Of a stretch of DNA of 38,315 nucleotides, positions 26,934 through 36,014 are shown one piece after another (positions within the stretch are counted from its first letter, which is position 1; every line of letters starts with the position of its first letter). Both the position numbers and the translations under genes were made by a program. Under the pieces are notes generated by a model. That model worked only from the letters and a program-made list of their open reading frames with translations, searched no databases and was not told where the DNA came from. This DNA is from an uncultured Bacilli bacterium (GTDB lineage: Bacteria > Bacillota_I > Bacilli_A > RF39 > UBA660), in NCBI GenBank assembly GCA_947586205.1, contig CANPXO010000007.1, positions 1 through 38,315 of the forward strand, in the 5' to 3' direction.

Positions 26934-28797
26934 GGTTATACTCTTTCTTTAAATAAACATTTAATATAGCTATGTCACTTGGATTTACACCACTGATTCT
27001 TGTTGCTTGACCTAACGAGATTGGTCTTATTTTTTCTAATTTTTGACGGGCTTCTGAAGCTAGATTTTTTACTTTACTATAATCAATATCACTTGGTATT
27101 TCTTTTTCTTCTAGTTTCATCATTTTTTCTACTTCTTTATACGTTTTCTTAATGTATCCTTCATACTTAATTTGAATTTCCATTTCTTCTTGAATTTCTT
27201 CTTTGAAAGGAATAGGCTCGATTTCATTCAAAAATTTTATGGTAATTTCTGGACGTTTTAATAAATCGTAAAATGTTTCAGTTATATTTGGAACAGGAAT
27301 ATTTTCTTTGGCAAAAATTTCTTTTACTTCTGATGTTAGTTTGCATTTTGTCTCTTTAAAAAATATTTCACATTCCTCTATTTGTTTCTTTTTATTTAAG
27401 TAATTTTGGTATTGAGTATCAGTGATAGAACCACATTTTTTTGCTAGTGGACGGAGTCTTAAATCAGCATTATCATGGCGAAGAATGAGACGGAACTCAG
27501 CACGACTTGTTAGCATACGATATGGCTCATTAGTTCCTTTGGTTACTAAATCATCAATTAAGACACCAATGTAAGCTTCGTTTCTTTTTAGTATGAGAGG
27601 TTCTTCTTTTTCGAGACTTAATGCCGCGTTGATACCAGCTACAATTCCTTGCCCTGCTGCTTCTTCGTATCCACTCGTTCCATTGATTTGGCCTGCTGTA
27701 TATAAATTTTTAATCACTTTTGACTCTAGGGATGGCATGATTTGTAATGGATCAATTGCATCATATTCGATTGCATAAGCATATTTTGTAATTTCCGCAT
27801 TTTCTAATCCTTCTAGGCTTCTTACCATTTGTTCTTGGATGTCCTTTGGCATAGATGTAGAAAAACCTTGGAGATACCAGTCATCATAATGGATGCTTTC
27901 TGGTTCTAAGAAAAGTTGATGTCTTTCTTTGTCTTTAAATCTAACAAGCTTGTCTTCAATACTAGGACAATATCTTGGCCCTACTCCAGTTACAAGCCCA
28001 CTGTACATGGCAGATTTGTTTAGATTATCTAAAATGATTTTGTGTGTTTTAGGATTGGTATAAATAAGATAACATTTTTGTTGTTTATTGATGTCATAGC
28101 ATGGAGGATTATCACAAGAGAATGTCCAATAAGTGTCGTCGCCTACTTCTTCGTGCATTTTTGAAAAATCGATAGAACTTGCTTTTATTCTTACGGGAGT
28201 TCCTGTTTTCAGACGTTGGATGTGAAGACCATATTTTTTTAGATTATCACTTAAGAGATTACTTCTTCTCTCGCCATGAGGACCACTTTCTGTTGAGGTG
28301 TTTCCGACCAAAATATTTGCTTTTAAATAGGTGCCAGTTGTGAGTATGACTTTTTCGCCTTCAATTTTTGTTCCATCTTCTAGAATAATTCCTTTTACTA
28401 TGTTATCTTCCACGATTAAATCTTCTACCATGTTTTCTTGAATGGTCAAATTTGGAGTGCTCTCTAATTCTTTCAATATGTTTTTCGGATAAGTTACTTT
28501 GTCTGCTTGAGCACGTAAACTACGAACGGCTGGTCCTTTGGAATTGTTAAGCATTTTGATTTGAAAATGAGAAATGTCAGCGACCCTTCCCATGAGTCCG
28601 CCTAAAGCATCAATTTCTCTTACGATAATTCCTTTGGCTGAACCTCCGATGGATGGATTACATGGCATATCCCCGATATTTTTGATATTTCCTGTTACAA
28701 GTAATGTTTTGTGTCCTTTAAAGGCTCCAATATGAGCGGCTTCGATTCCCGCATGACCTCCTCCGACTACGATTATTTCATATTTCATTTGTTTCAC
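26926..28797 (-). CDS. mnmG: tRNA uridine-5-carboxymethylaminomethyl modification enzyme MnmG
   Basis: IIVVGGGHAGIEAA, CNPSIGGSAKG, GQINGTSGYEEAAGQG. Confidence 0.97.
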   Translation of the reverse strand: MKQMKYEIIVVGGGHAGIEAAHIGAFKGHKTLLVTGNIKNIGDMPCNPSIGGSAKGIIVREIDALGGLMGRVADISHFQIKMLNNSKGPAVRSLRAQADKVTYPKNILKELESTPNLTIQENMVEDLIVEDNIVKGIILEDGTKIEGEKVILTTGTYLKANILVGNTSTESGPHGERRSNLLSDNLKKYGLHIQRLKTGTPVRIKASSIDFSKMHEEVGDDTYWTFSCDNPPCYDINKQQKCYLIYTNPKTHKIILDNLNKSAMYSGLVTGVGPRYCPSIEDKLVRFKDKERHQLFLEPESIHYDDWYLQGFSTSMPKDIQEQMVRSLEGLENAEITKYAYAIEYDAIDPLQIMPSLESKVIKNLYTAGQINGTSGYEEAAGQGIVAGINAALSLEKEEPLILKRNEAYIGVLIDDLVTKGTNEPYRMLTSRAEFRLILRHDNADLRLRPLAKKCGSITDTQYQNYLNKKKQIEECEIFFKETKCKLTSEVKEIFAKENIPVPNITETFYDLLKRPEITIKFLNEIEPIPFKEEIQEEMEIQIKYEGYIKKTYKEVEKMMKLEEKEIPSDIDYSKVKNLASEARQKLEKIRPISLGQATRISGVNPSDIAILNVYLKKEYNHE

Positions 28798-30162
28798 CTA
28801 CTTTCCTAAACAGAATTTTGAAAATATATTGTCTACTAATTCATCTTCGTAAAACTCACCTATCATTTTGCCAAGATTTTCCCATGCACTTTTGATATCG
28901 ATGGCAAGCATATCCACTGGGATATCGTTTTTGTTTTCTTCGATAACATGAGCAATGAGATTTTTCGCCTCAGTTGCTAAAGCAATTTGTCTTGCATTTG
29001 ATAAGTATGTCAAGTCTTTGTTGCTCATATCTTTTAAACCAAAGGTGTCAATGATTTGTTCTTTTAGTTCTTCTATTCCTATATTGGTTTTGGTACTTCC
29101 TTTTATGATTGGTAATGTTGTATTTATTGTTTCTATTTTTTCTTTTAGGTCAATTTTATTTATAAAGATGATTCCTTCTTGTTCTTCTAGAGTTTTTATT
29201 AATTCTTTTTCTTCTTTGGATAGAGATTCGTTGCCATTTAAAACAAGAATAGTTAAGTCTGCTTCTTTCATTAATTTTTTACTTTTTTCTACCCCTATTT
29301 TTTCAACGATGTCTTCAGTTTCTCTGATACCCGCGGTGTCTAGAAAATTTAGAACAATTCCATTTACGATGATGGAGCCTTCTACCACATCTCTTGTTGT
29401 ACCGCGAATATCGGTGACTATTGCCTTTTCCTCCTCTAATAAAGTATTTAGTAAAGAGCTTTTTCCAACGTTTGGACTTCCGACAATGGCTACATTAATT
29501 CCATTTTTGATTAAAGAGCCGTTTCTTGATTCTTTGATGATATTTTCTAAAGTTTCGTTTATTTCTTTTAAAACAGGAGTTATATTTTCTTTGGTAATTT
29601 GGAGTTCGTCAGTATACTCTGGATAATCAATGTTAACCTCGATATTTGCAAGTAAGGAAACCATTTTTTCTCTTAAGTCTTGAATGAGTTTAGTAGTTTT
29701 TCCTGTGAGTCCACTCATTGCCATTTTAGATTGAAGGGTTGTTTTGGCATTTAGTAAATCACTTACACTCTCGGCTTCAAGTAAGTTAATTCGTCCATTT
29801 AAAAATGCTTTTTTGGTAAATTCTCCTGGTTCAGCTAAGTCAGCCCCATTTTCTAATAAAAGTTCTAATATTTTATTCGTGGTTGCATACCCTCCATGGC
29901 AATCGATTTCAACCATATCTTCTTTGGTGTATGTTTTTGGTGCACGCATGAGTAAAACTAAAACTTCGTCAATTGTTTCTTCCCCTTCTTTTATCCAACC
30001 ATAATGAATGGTGTGAGATGGTGCATCTTTAAAGTTTTTGTTTGAAAATATACTGCTTACAATTTCTACTGCTTTTGGTCCACTTATCCTTACAATGTTT
30101 ATCGCACTTGTTCCTAAATTGTTTGTTGATATACTAGCAATCGTTCTATCCATAAAAATCAC
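28798..30162 (-). CDS. mnmE: tRNA modification GTPase MnmE
   Basis: GSPNVGKSSLLN, DIRGTTRDVVEG, C-terminal FSKFCLGK. Confidence 0.97.
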   Translation of the reverse strand: MIFMDRTIASISTNNLGTSAINIVRISGPKAVEIVSSIFSNKNFKDAPSHTIHYGWIKEGEETIDEVLVLLMRAPKTYTKEDMVEIDCHGGYATTNKILELLLENGADLAEPGEFTKKAFLNGRINLLEAESVSDLLNAKTTLQSKMAMSGLTGKTTKLIQDLREKMVSLLANIEVNIDYPEYTDELQITKENITPVLKEINETLENIIKESRNGSLIKNGINVAIVGSPNVGKSSLLNTLLEEEKAIVTDIRGTTRDVVEGSIIVNGIVLNFLDTAGIRETEDIVEKIGVEKSKKLMKEADLTILVLNGNESLSKEEKELIKTLEEQEGIIFINKIDLKEKIETINTTLPIIKGSTKTNIGIEELKEQIIDTFGLKDMSNKDLTYLSNARQIALATEAKNLIAHVIEENKNDIPVDMLAIDIKSAWENLGKMIGEFYEDELVDNIFSKFCLGK

Positions 30163-30240
30163 TGCTTTCTTTAACGTATTGTATTATAACACTTATTATT
30201 TAAAAAAACATTAAAATCTATTTTTGACTTTAATGTCATA

Positions 30241-30492
30241 TTATCTTCGAAGTGGTGTTCTATCTTCGGTGACATACTCATTCATAAGTTTCACAGCACT
30301 CGTTAGTCCATTTATGTATGCTTCAGAAGTTATCATTTCTAAATTCATTGTTGATAATTTAAATTTGGCTGCTTCTTCTGGCAAATGAAATGCCATCATG
30401 CAAGCACTTACTTTATCTACTCCGCTTTTATATAATTTCACAAAATTTAATTCTTGAACAAAGCAATTGTTTTCTAGTTCGTTATATGACAT
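30241..30492 (-). CDS. Small protein of unknown function between mnmE and khpB
   Basis: 83-aa ORF with AGGAGGGCAAAA-type RBS upstream of the ATG. Confidence 0.6.
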   Translation of the reverse strand: MSYNELENNCFVQELNFVKLYKSGVDKVSACMMAFHLPEEAAKFKLSTMNLEMITSEAYINGLTSAVKLMNEYVTEDRTPLRR

Positions 30493-30587
30493 TTTTGCCC
30501 TCCTTTTATTATTGTATCATGATTTTATTGTATTCTTTTCGATTTTTGTTATACTTTACAGTTTCTATTCAAAAGAAAAGACAGATG

Positions 30588-31187
30588 TTACTCTGCCTTG
30601 ATTACAATATGTCGGTTTGGTTCTTCGCCTTCACTTGCAGAAGAGATTCCTTTGAAGTTGGCTAATTTGTTATGAATAATTCTTCTTTCATAGGAATTCA
30701 TATTTTCTAATGCGACTGGAATTTTTGTATCTCTTACTTCTTTTGCAGTCCTAATTGCAAGTCTTTCTAAAGCTTGAACTCTTTTTTCTTTGTAATTTTC
30801 TACGTCTAATACAATTTTGACATAGACATTCCATTCCATATTTATTTTGGCACGGCAGAGTGTTTCTAATGCTTTTAGGGTTTGTCCATTTTTTCCAATC
30901 AATATTGCATTGTTATCAGAAAACATGGTAATTGTAAAAGTATCTTCTCTGATGCTGGTTTCAAATTGTACTTCTAATCCTAAAGCACTCGTTAATTCTT
31001 TCAGATAATCTTTTATCTCTTTTAATAATTCTTGATGTGAAATCGCAGTTACTTGATATACTGTTGACTTAAATAGTCCTCCCTTTTTTATTTCTTCTTT
31101 TTTGTAAAAAATGCTTTCGGTTTGTAATTCGTTTTTAGCATTTTCTACAGCCTCGATTAAGGTCTTTCCTTCTGTAATCACTGACAT
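30588..31187 (-). CDS. khpB: KhpB/Jag RNA-binding protein (Jag_N, KH, R3H)
   Basis: ILIGKNGQTLKALETL KH motif, NSYERRIIHNKLANFKGISSASEGEEPNRHIVI R3H. Confidence 0.93.
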   Translation of the reverse strand: MSVITEGKTLIEAVENAKNELQTESIFYKKEEIKKGGLFKSTVYQVTAISHQELLKEIKDYLKELTSALGLEVQFETSIREDTFTITMFSDNNAILIGKNGQTLKALETLCRAKINMEWNVYVKIVLDVENYKEKRVQALERLAIRTAKEVRDTKIPVALENMNSYERRIIHNKLANFKGISSASEGEEPNRHIVIKAE

Positions 31188-31208
31188 ACTACTTCACTTC
31201 TTTCTTTT

Positions 31209-32210
31209 CTATTTTTTTCTTTTCCATTTGATATCAAAGATGTGTTTTTTCTTTTTCTTTTCTTCCTCATTTAAAACACGTTTGATGATAGCATTTTGTA
31301 AGACTGCAAATCCGTTTGTAACAATCCAGTAGAATGCTATTGCAGTTGGAAGTGAGAATGACGCGATGGAAATACTTATTATCATAAACATAAACATGAA
31401 GTTCATTTGTTTCATCATTTCATTATTTTGTGATGATTTCATAGAATTTTTGAATGAGATATAGGTTGTTGCCACGATTAAGAATATTAATATAATGTAG
31501 ATGTATTGTCCTTCAGATAATCCTTTCCATGGTGTCATACCAAGGTGCATTCCAAACAAGCTTCCCTCAAAGATTGCTGGGACTTTGTTAATCGCATCTA
31601 AAAATGCAAAGAACAATGGAATTTGGATTAAGGCTACAAGGCAACCTGATACTGGATTGATTTTGTATTTTTGATATACCATCATTTGTTCTTGACTCTT
31701 TGCCATCATGGACTCGGAATCGGTTCTTCCAGCATATTTTCTTTCAATTCTTTGAATCTCTGGTTGAGCTTTTTGCATGTTACTAGTTGCTTTCATACTT
31801 TTAATGGCAAGTGGTAACATGATGAGTCTTATGAGTAAACCTATTACCATGACCGCGATTCCAAAGTTATTGAATAAATAACCTGCTTTTAATATCAGTA
31901 ATGCAAGTGGTCTTACTAAAATGGTTTCCCATAGACCGTTGTATGGATTTGAACCTAAATTAAATTCTTCACAAGTTGGTAAATCTTCTAGTTTTGTTTT
32001 TAGTTGGTCATTGTGGGTTTCATAGATGTGATATAATTCTGTATCTTTCTGCGGTTGACATAATATATCTTTTCTTACACTTTGGCCTGTTTGAGTATTT
32101 GTTAATACGGCATTGTTCTCATCTTTTAAGTAATCATCGGCTCCACAGCCACTTGTTAAAGAAATGATTAGAACTAGTATTACTGCTAATATTTTATTTT
32201 GTTTTTTCAT
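31209..32210 (-). CDS. yidC: Membrane protein insertase YidC/OxaA
   Basis: Lipobox LTSGCG, LIRLIMLPLAIKSMKATSNMQKAQPEI, FYWIVTNGFAVLQNAII. Confidence 0.95.
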   Translation of the reverse strand: MKKQNKILAVILVLIISLTSGCGADDYLKDENNAVLTNTQTGQSVRKDILCQPQKDTELYHIYETHNDQLKTKLEDLPTCEEFNLGSNPYNGLWETILVRPLALLILKAGYLFNNFGIAVMVIGLLIRLIMLPLAIKSMKATSNMQKAQPEIQRIERKYAGRTDSESMMAKSQEQMMVYQKYKINPVSGCLVALIQIPLFFAFLDAINKVPAIFEGSLFGMHLGMTPWKGLSEGQYIYIILIFLIVATTYISFKNSMKSSQNNEMMKQMNFMFMFMIISISIASFSLPTAIAFYWIVTNGFAVLQNAIIKRVLNEEEKKKKKHIFDIKWKRKK

Positions 32211-32539
32211 AGTTTCTCACTTTCTTTCCCTAGTTCAAGAAAACTTCGTTGTAATTCTTGAAAACTTAAATTTTTTGTGTTTTCTTTCATTATTATAATA
32301 TAATCTTTGTTTTCATTCAATGTTTTTTTCCATTCTGTTAAAATCACTCTCATTTGTCTTTTGAGTTTGTTTCTATGAACGGCATTTCCTAATTTTTTTG
32401 ATACTGCTATTCCAAAGTGAGGATAGTCATATTTTCCTTTCCTTATATATAATACAAAATTTTTGTTCTTTACAAATTTTTCTTTTTGAATGATTTCTGT
32501 AAATTCTCTATGAGTTTTTATCATTTCTTTTTTCTTCAT
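32207..32539 (-). CDS. rnpA: Ribonuclease P protein component
   Basis: FGIAVSKKLGNAVHRNKLKRQMR. Confidence 0.95.
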   Translation of the reverse strand: MKKKEMIKTHREFTEIIQKEKFVKNKNFVLYIRKGKYDYPHFGIAVSKKLGNAVHRNKLKRQMRVILTEWKKTLNENKDYIIIMKENTKNLSFQELQRSFLELGKESEKL

Positions 32540-32584
32540 CTATTTCACCTTCGTATAATAAAAATTCCACATGAAAAATGTGGA

Positions 32585-32713
32585 CTAATTATGACATAAT
32601 ACTTTGCGACCTTTGTTTCTTCTTTTTTTCATTACGTTCGATTTTTTACGTGAGAAAAAACCATGTTTTTTTGCTCTTCTTCTTTTATTTGGTTGATATG
32701 TTCCAACTTCCAT
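32585..32713 (-). CDS. rpmH: Ribosomal protein L34 (variant)
   Basis: RBS AAAGGAGGG; MEVGTYQPNKRRRAKKHGFFSRKKSNVMKKRRNKGRKVLCHN. Confidence 0.9.
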   Translation of the reverse strand: MEVGTYQPNKRRRAKKHGFFSRKKSNVMKKRRNKGRKVLCHN

Positions 32714-32801
32714 GATATCCCTCCTTTTTGTTAAGCTCCCTTATTATAATATCAAAACTTTAGAAATGTCAATCAAAAGTGACGAATTTTATCTTAGCCA
32801 A

Positions 32802-33311
32802 CTAATTATTTTTATTGTATTCTTTACATTTTTCTTCTAAAAGAATGAAATTGCAACATCTTGATTTTATACGTTCATCTAATGTTCCGTTTTTATATTT
32901 TTCATATAAACTTAAAGCTTTGCCTTTCACGTTTTTAATATTTTTATTTAACCATAGCAACTGTGACTTTAATAAATTTAACCATTTTAATTCATATGTG
33001 TCTTTTGGTGTGGCATTTAAATTAAATATTTCATAATTATTCGGTGTTACTGGAATCATATTATTAAAATTGACAACTCCATATCTTCCACCATCTATTT
33101 TTATTACATCTAAATTATTTTTCATATGTATATGTTTTACTTTAGGGCTAGATAGAGGTGCAAAGTATTCACATCCATCCACTACAAAAAGAATACCTAT
33201 AAAAGGTCTTAATTCTTTCACTCCAGCATTGTATGATACTTTATTATCAAATTGTCTTAAATAATCACAATACTTATAATCTACTTTTACAATTTTAAAA
33301 TTTCTTATCAC
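32802..33311 (-). CDS. ToxN/AbiQ-family type III toxin endoribonuclease
   Basis: GTG start 33311 with AGGTG RBS; FIGILFVVDGCEYFAPLSSPKVKH, NFNNMIPV, C-terminal CCNFILLEEKCKEYNK match the ToxN/AbiQ signature layout. Confidence 0.9.
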   Translation of the reverse strand: MIRNFKIVKVDYKYCDYLRQFDNKVSYNAGVKELRPFIGILFVVDGCEYFAPLSSPKVKHIHMKNNLDVIKIDGGRYGVVNFNNMIPVTPNNYEIFNLNATPKDTYELKWLNLLKSQLLWLNKNIKNVKGKALSLYEKYKNGTLDERIKSRCCNFILLEEKCKEYNKNN

Positions 33312-33348
33312 AATACATCACCTAAAGAAATTATATAATAAATTATTT

Positions 33349-33381
33349 AAAAATAAAAGGCTAGAGTATGCTCTCTAGTCT
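33349..33381 (-). terminator. Terminator between antitoxin repeats and toxN
   Basis: CTAGAG-AGCATA-CTCTAG hairpin followed on minus strand by CCTTTTATTTTT. Confidence 0.8.
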
Positions 33382-33383
33382 CC

Positions 33384-33487
33384 TTTTTTCATTTCCATTT
33401 AACGGCTGGATTCACCACTTTTTTCATTACCATTTTCGGCTGGTTTCACCGCTTTTTTGATTTCCATTTAAAGCTGGATTCACTTGC
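33384..33487 (-). ncRNA. ToxI-like antitoxin RNA: three tandem 34-35 nt repeats
   Basis: Minus strand R1 GCAAGTGAATCCAGCTTTAAATGGAAATCAAAAAA, R2 GCGGTGAAACCAGCCGAAAATGGTAATGAAAAAA, R3 GTGGTGAATCCAGCCGTTAAATGGAAATGAAAAAA; no spacers, directly upstream of terminator and toxN. Confidence 0.88.
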
Positions 33488-33514
33488 TTTTTTATTGCAA
33501 CAAGTTGCATTCTT

Positions 33515-33520
33515 ATTATA
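33515..33520 (-). promoter_or_regulatory. Putative -10 (TATAAT) for the toxI-toxN transcript
   Basis: TATAAT on minus strand ~28 nt upstream of repeat 1; no good -35 match. Confidence 0.5.
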
Positions 33521-33615
33521 TGCAAAAATGTAGAAACATAATCACATATGTGTAAATAATATATCATAATTCTATTTAAATGTCTATATGTTTGCTTATG
33601 AAATTTTTTTTATTC

Positions 33616-35565
33616 GTTACTATTCACAGTCCAGGAAAGTGAATAAGTGGTAAAGATATCAACAAAATGCGATGAAAAGGGAAAAAATCGCATTTTTTTC
33701 TTGCAAAAGAAAGAAAAATAAGCTTTAATTAAAACAGAAATAAGAGGAAAAAGAATGAAAGACTTAACAGCAAAAGATTTAGAAAAGATTTTTAGTAAAA
33801 AACAATTATCTTCCTATAATCGAAAACTAAAAACAGAATATTATATCTTAAAACAGAAATATGATAAAGCAATGGAAAACAAAGATAGTTATGTAGAAAA
33901 AGAAATTGAAAGAAGAGAAGAAGAACTCTTAAAAGAAGTGAAAAGAGAATTAAAATTAGAAACATTAAAAGCAAGAATGAGTCTAGATATGTTATATAGA
34001 ACTCAAAAGAAAAAAGAAAAAGTAGAAAGAGAAAAAAACGAATTAGAAATCAAAGTAGCTACATTAGAAGCACAGCTAGAAGAATTGAAACAACAATATG
34101 AGAAAGCAATTAACGAAAAAGATGAAACCTATTTAAAAGAGATTTCTTCCTTAAAAAAAGAAATAGAAAAACAAAATATCATATTAAATCGAAATGGAAC
34201 AAACAGTTCTATACCAACCAGTCAAACACCAATCAATCAAAAAAAGGTGATCCCAAATAGTAGAAAGAAAACAGAAAAAACAAAAGGAGGACAAATAGGA
34301 CATAAGAAAAATAAACTCGAGAAATTTGAAGAAAATGAAATTACAGAGAAAGTATATGAAAAATTAGAAGAATGTCCTTATTGTCATAAACATCATTTAA
34401 AAGAAACAGGAAACGTACAATATAAAGATGAACTCGATTATAGAATTATAACGTTGAAAATAAGACATTGCTTTGTAGAACAAGAATGTACAGATTGTGG
34501 AAAACGTTTTCGAAAAGAAATACCATGTCATTTAAAAGAAGAAAATCAGTATGGACCAAATATACAAAGTACAGTACTAGGACTTATGAATATAGGAAAT
34601 GTGCCTATCAATAAAGTAAAAAGAATTATAAGTGGTTTAAGTATGGGAGAAATAGATTTAAGTGAAGGATACATATCTAAATTACAAAGAAGAGCTAGTA
34701 AGAATTTAGAAACATTTATAGAAGATTTATATAATCATATTATTATGTTAAAAGAAGTATATTGGGATGATACAGTGATTATGGTAAATACCAAAAGATC
34801 ATGTATGAGATTTTATGGGAATGAAACATATGCTTTATATAAAGCACATGAAAAGAAAAACATGAAAGGATTAGACCAAGATAACATATTAAATTGTTTA
34901 ACAAAAGAGCAATATGTAGTACATGACCATAATAAAGTAAACTATAATCCAAAATATGATTTTATGAATGTAGAATGTAATGCACATTTAACAAGGAATT
35001 TAGAAAAAGTCACAGTTAATATTCCAGAAAGAACATGGGCAAAGCTATTAAAGGATCATATAGAGAAGTATGAAGATGCAAGAAAAGAATATATGGAAGC
35101 TGGAAAAGAAGGATTCAGCGAAGAAGAAATTGATGAGTACTTTATAAAGCTCAATGAATATGTGTTATTGGGATATGAAGAAAATGAAAAGAACTCAGCC
35201 CCATATTATTCCTCAACAGAAAAAGCTTTATTAGACAGGATTGTAGAATACAGAGACAACTATACTTATTGGGTTCTAGACTTTGGAATTGCAACTACCA
35301 ATAACTTAAGTGAACGAGCTCTTCGAGGAATCAAAACAAAGATGAAAGTATCTGGACAATTTCAAAATATAGCAAGTGCAGAATATTATGCAGCTATTAG
35401 AAGTTATATAGAGACTTGTCATAGAAATGGAATCAATGAGATAGAAGCATTGCAACGATTAATTACAGAAAACCCATATACAATCGAAGAGATTCTTGAA
35501 CAAAAAAAGATTAGCTGATTAGCTAATTCTTTGTCGTGTCTTTATCATGGGCTGTGAATAGTAAC
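33616..35565 (+). mobile_element. IS66-family insertion sequence, single-ORF (ISBst12-like) type
   Basis: TIRs GTTACTATTCACAGTCCA (33616-33633) and TGGGCTGTGAATAGTAAC (35548-35565), 17/18 match; 8-bp direct duplication TTTTATTC at 33608-33615 and 35566-35573. Confidence 0.93.
33755..35518 (+). CDS. IS66-family transposase (TnpC-like)
   Basis: Coiled-coil N-terminus, CPYCHKHHLKETG zinc-finger-like region, VYWDDTVIMV, FGIATTNNLSERALRGIKTKMKVSGQF. Confidence 0.93.
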   Translation: MKDLTAKDLEKIFSKKQLSSYNRKLKTEYYILKQKYDKAMENKDSYVEKEIERREEELLKEVKRELKLETLKARMSLDMLYRTQKKKEKVEREKNELEIKVATLEAQLEELKQQYEKAINEKDETYLKEISSLKKEIEKQNIILNRNGTNSSIPTSQTPINQKKVIPNSRKKTEKTKGGQIGHKKNKLEKFEENEITEKVYEKLEECPYCHKHHLKETGNVQYKDELDYRIITLKIRHCFVEQECTDCGKRFRKEIPCHLKEENQYGPNIQSTVLGLMNIGNVPINKVKRIISGLSMGEIDLSEGYISKLQRRASKNLETFIEDLYNHIIMLKEVYWDDTVIMVNTKRSCMRFYGNETYALYKAHEKKNMKGLDQDNILNCLTKEQYVVHDHNKVNYNPKYDFMNVECNAHLTRNLEKVTVNIPERTWAKLLKDHIEKYEDARKEYMEAGKEGFSEEEIDEYFIKLNEYVLLGYEENEKNSAPYYSSTEKALLDRIVEYRDNYTYWVLDFGIATTNNLSERALRGIKTKMKVSGQFQNIASAEYYAAIRSYIETCHRNGINEIEALQRLITENPYTIEEILEQKKIS

Positions 35566-35588
35566 TTTTATTCAACATCCTTTATTTG

Positions 35589-36014
35589 TTATTGTCCACA
35601 TAAATCTTCTAAAATATAGATAAGCTCTACAGGAATAACATACGGATAGTCTTTATCTTCTTGAATAAATACAAAACCGTAGTACAACAATTCTCTAAAA
35701 TCTTCAGATAATTTTATTTTCTTTCCAGAGCATAAATCAAGGAATAATTTTGGATCTAACCATTTTGCTCGAATCATTCGAAATATAAATTCATCTTGAA
35801 TTTCATGATGTAAATAGTTCATTTGAGCTGATTTTGTTTTTCTTTCTCGATGGTAGTCATTTTCAGACATTGCAAGAAATGATACATCATAAGCTTTATA
35901 TAAACTTGCAAATGCTTCTTTAGACAATCTATTGAAACATTCATCTAATTCACAAAACAATTCCTTTTTAGAATCTTTTAATGTTCTTAATCTTTTTAAT
36001 TCTTCTAATTCCAT
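35589..36014 (-). CDS. Hypothetical protein, overlaps upstream GNAT-like gene
   Basis: 141-aa ORF; 10-bp overlap with the upstream ORF suggests translational coupling. Confidence 0.55.
   Translation of the reverse strand: MELEELKRLRTLKDSKKELFCELDECFNRLSKEAFASLYKAYDVSFLAMSENDYHRERKTKSAQMNYLHHEIQDEFIFRMIRAKWLDPKLFLDLCSGKKIKLSEDFRELLYYGFVFIQEDKDYPYVIPVELIYILEDLCGQ

Noticed and set aside
33384-33487. Possible CRISPR array (three ~35-bp repeats)
   Set aside because: Units are directly contiguous with no spacers, no cas genes are nearby, and the array precedes a terminator and a ToxN-like gene; an antitoxin RNA array explains it better.
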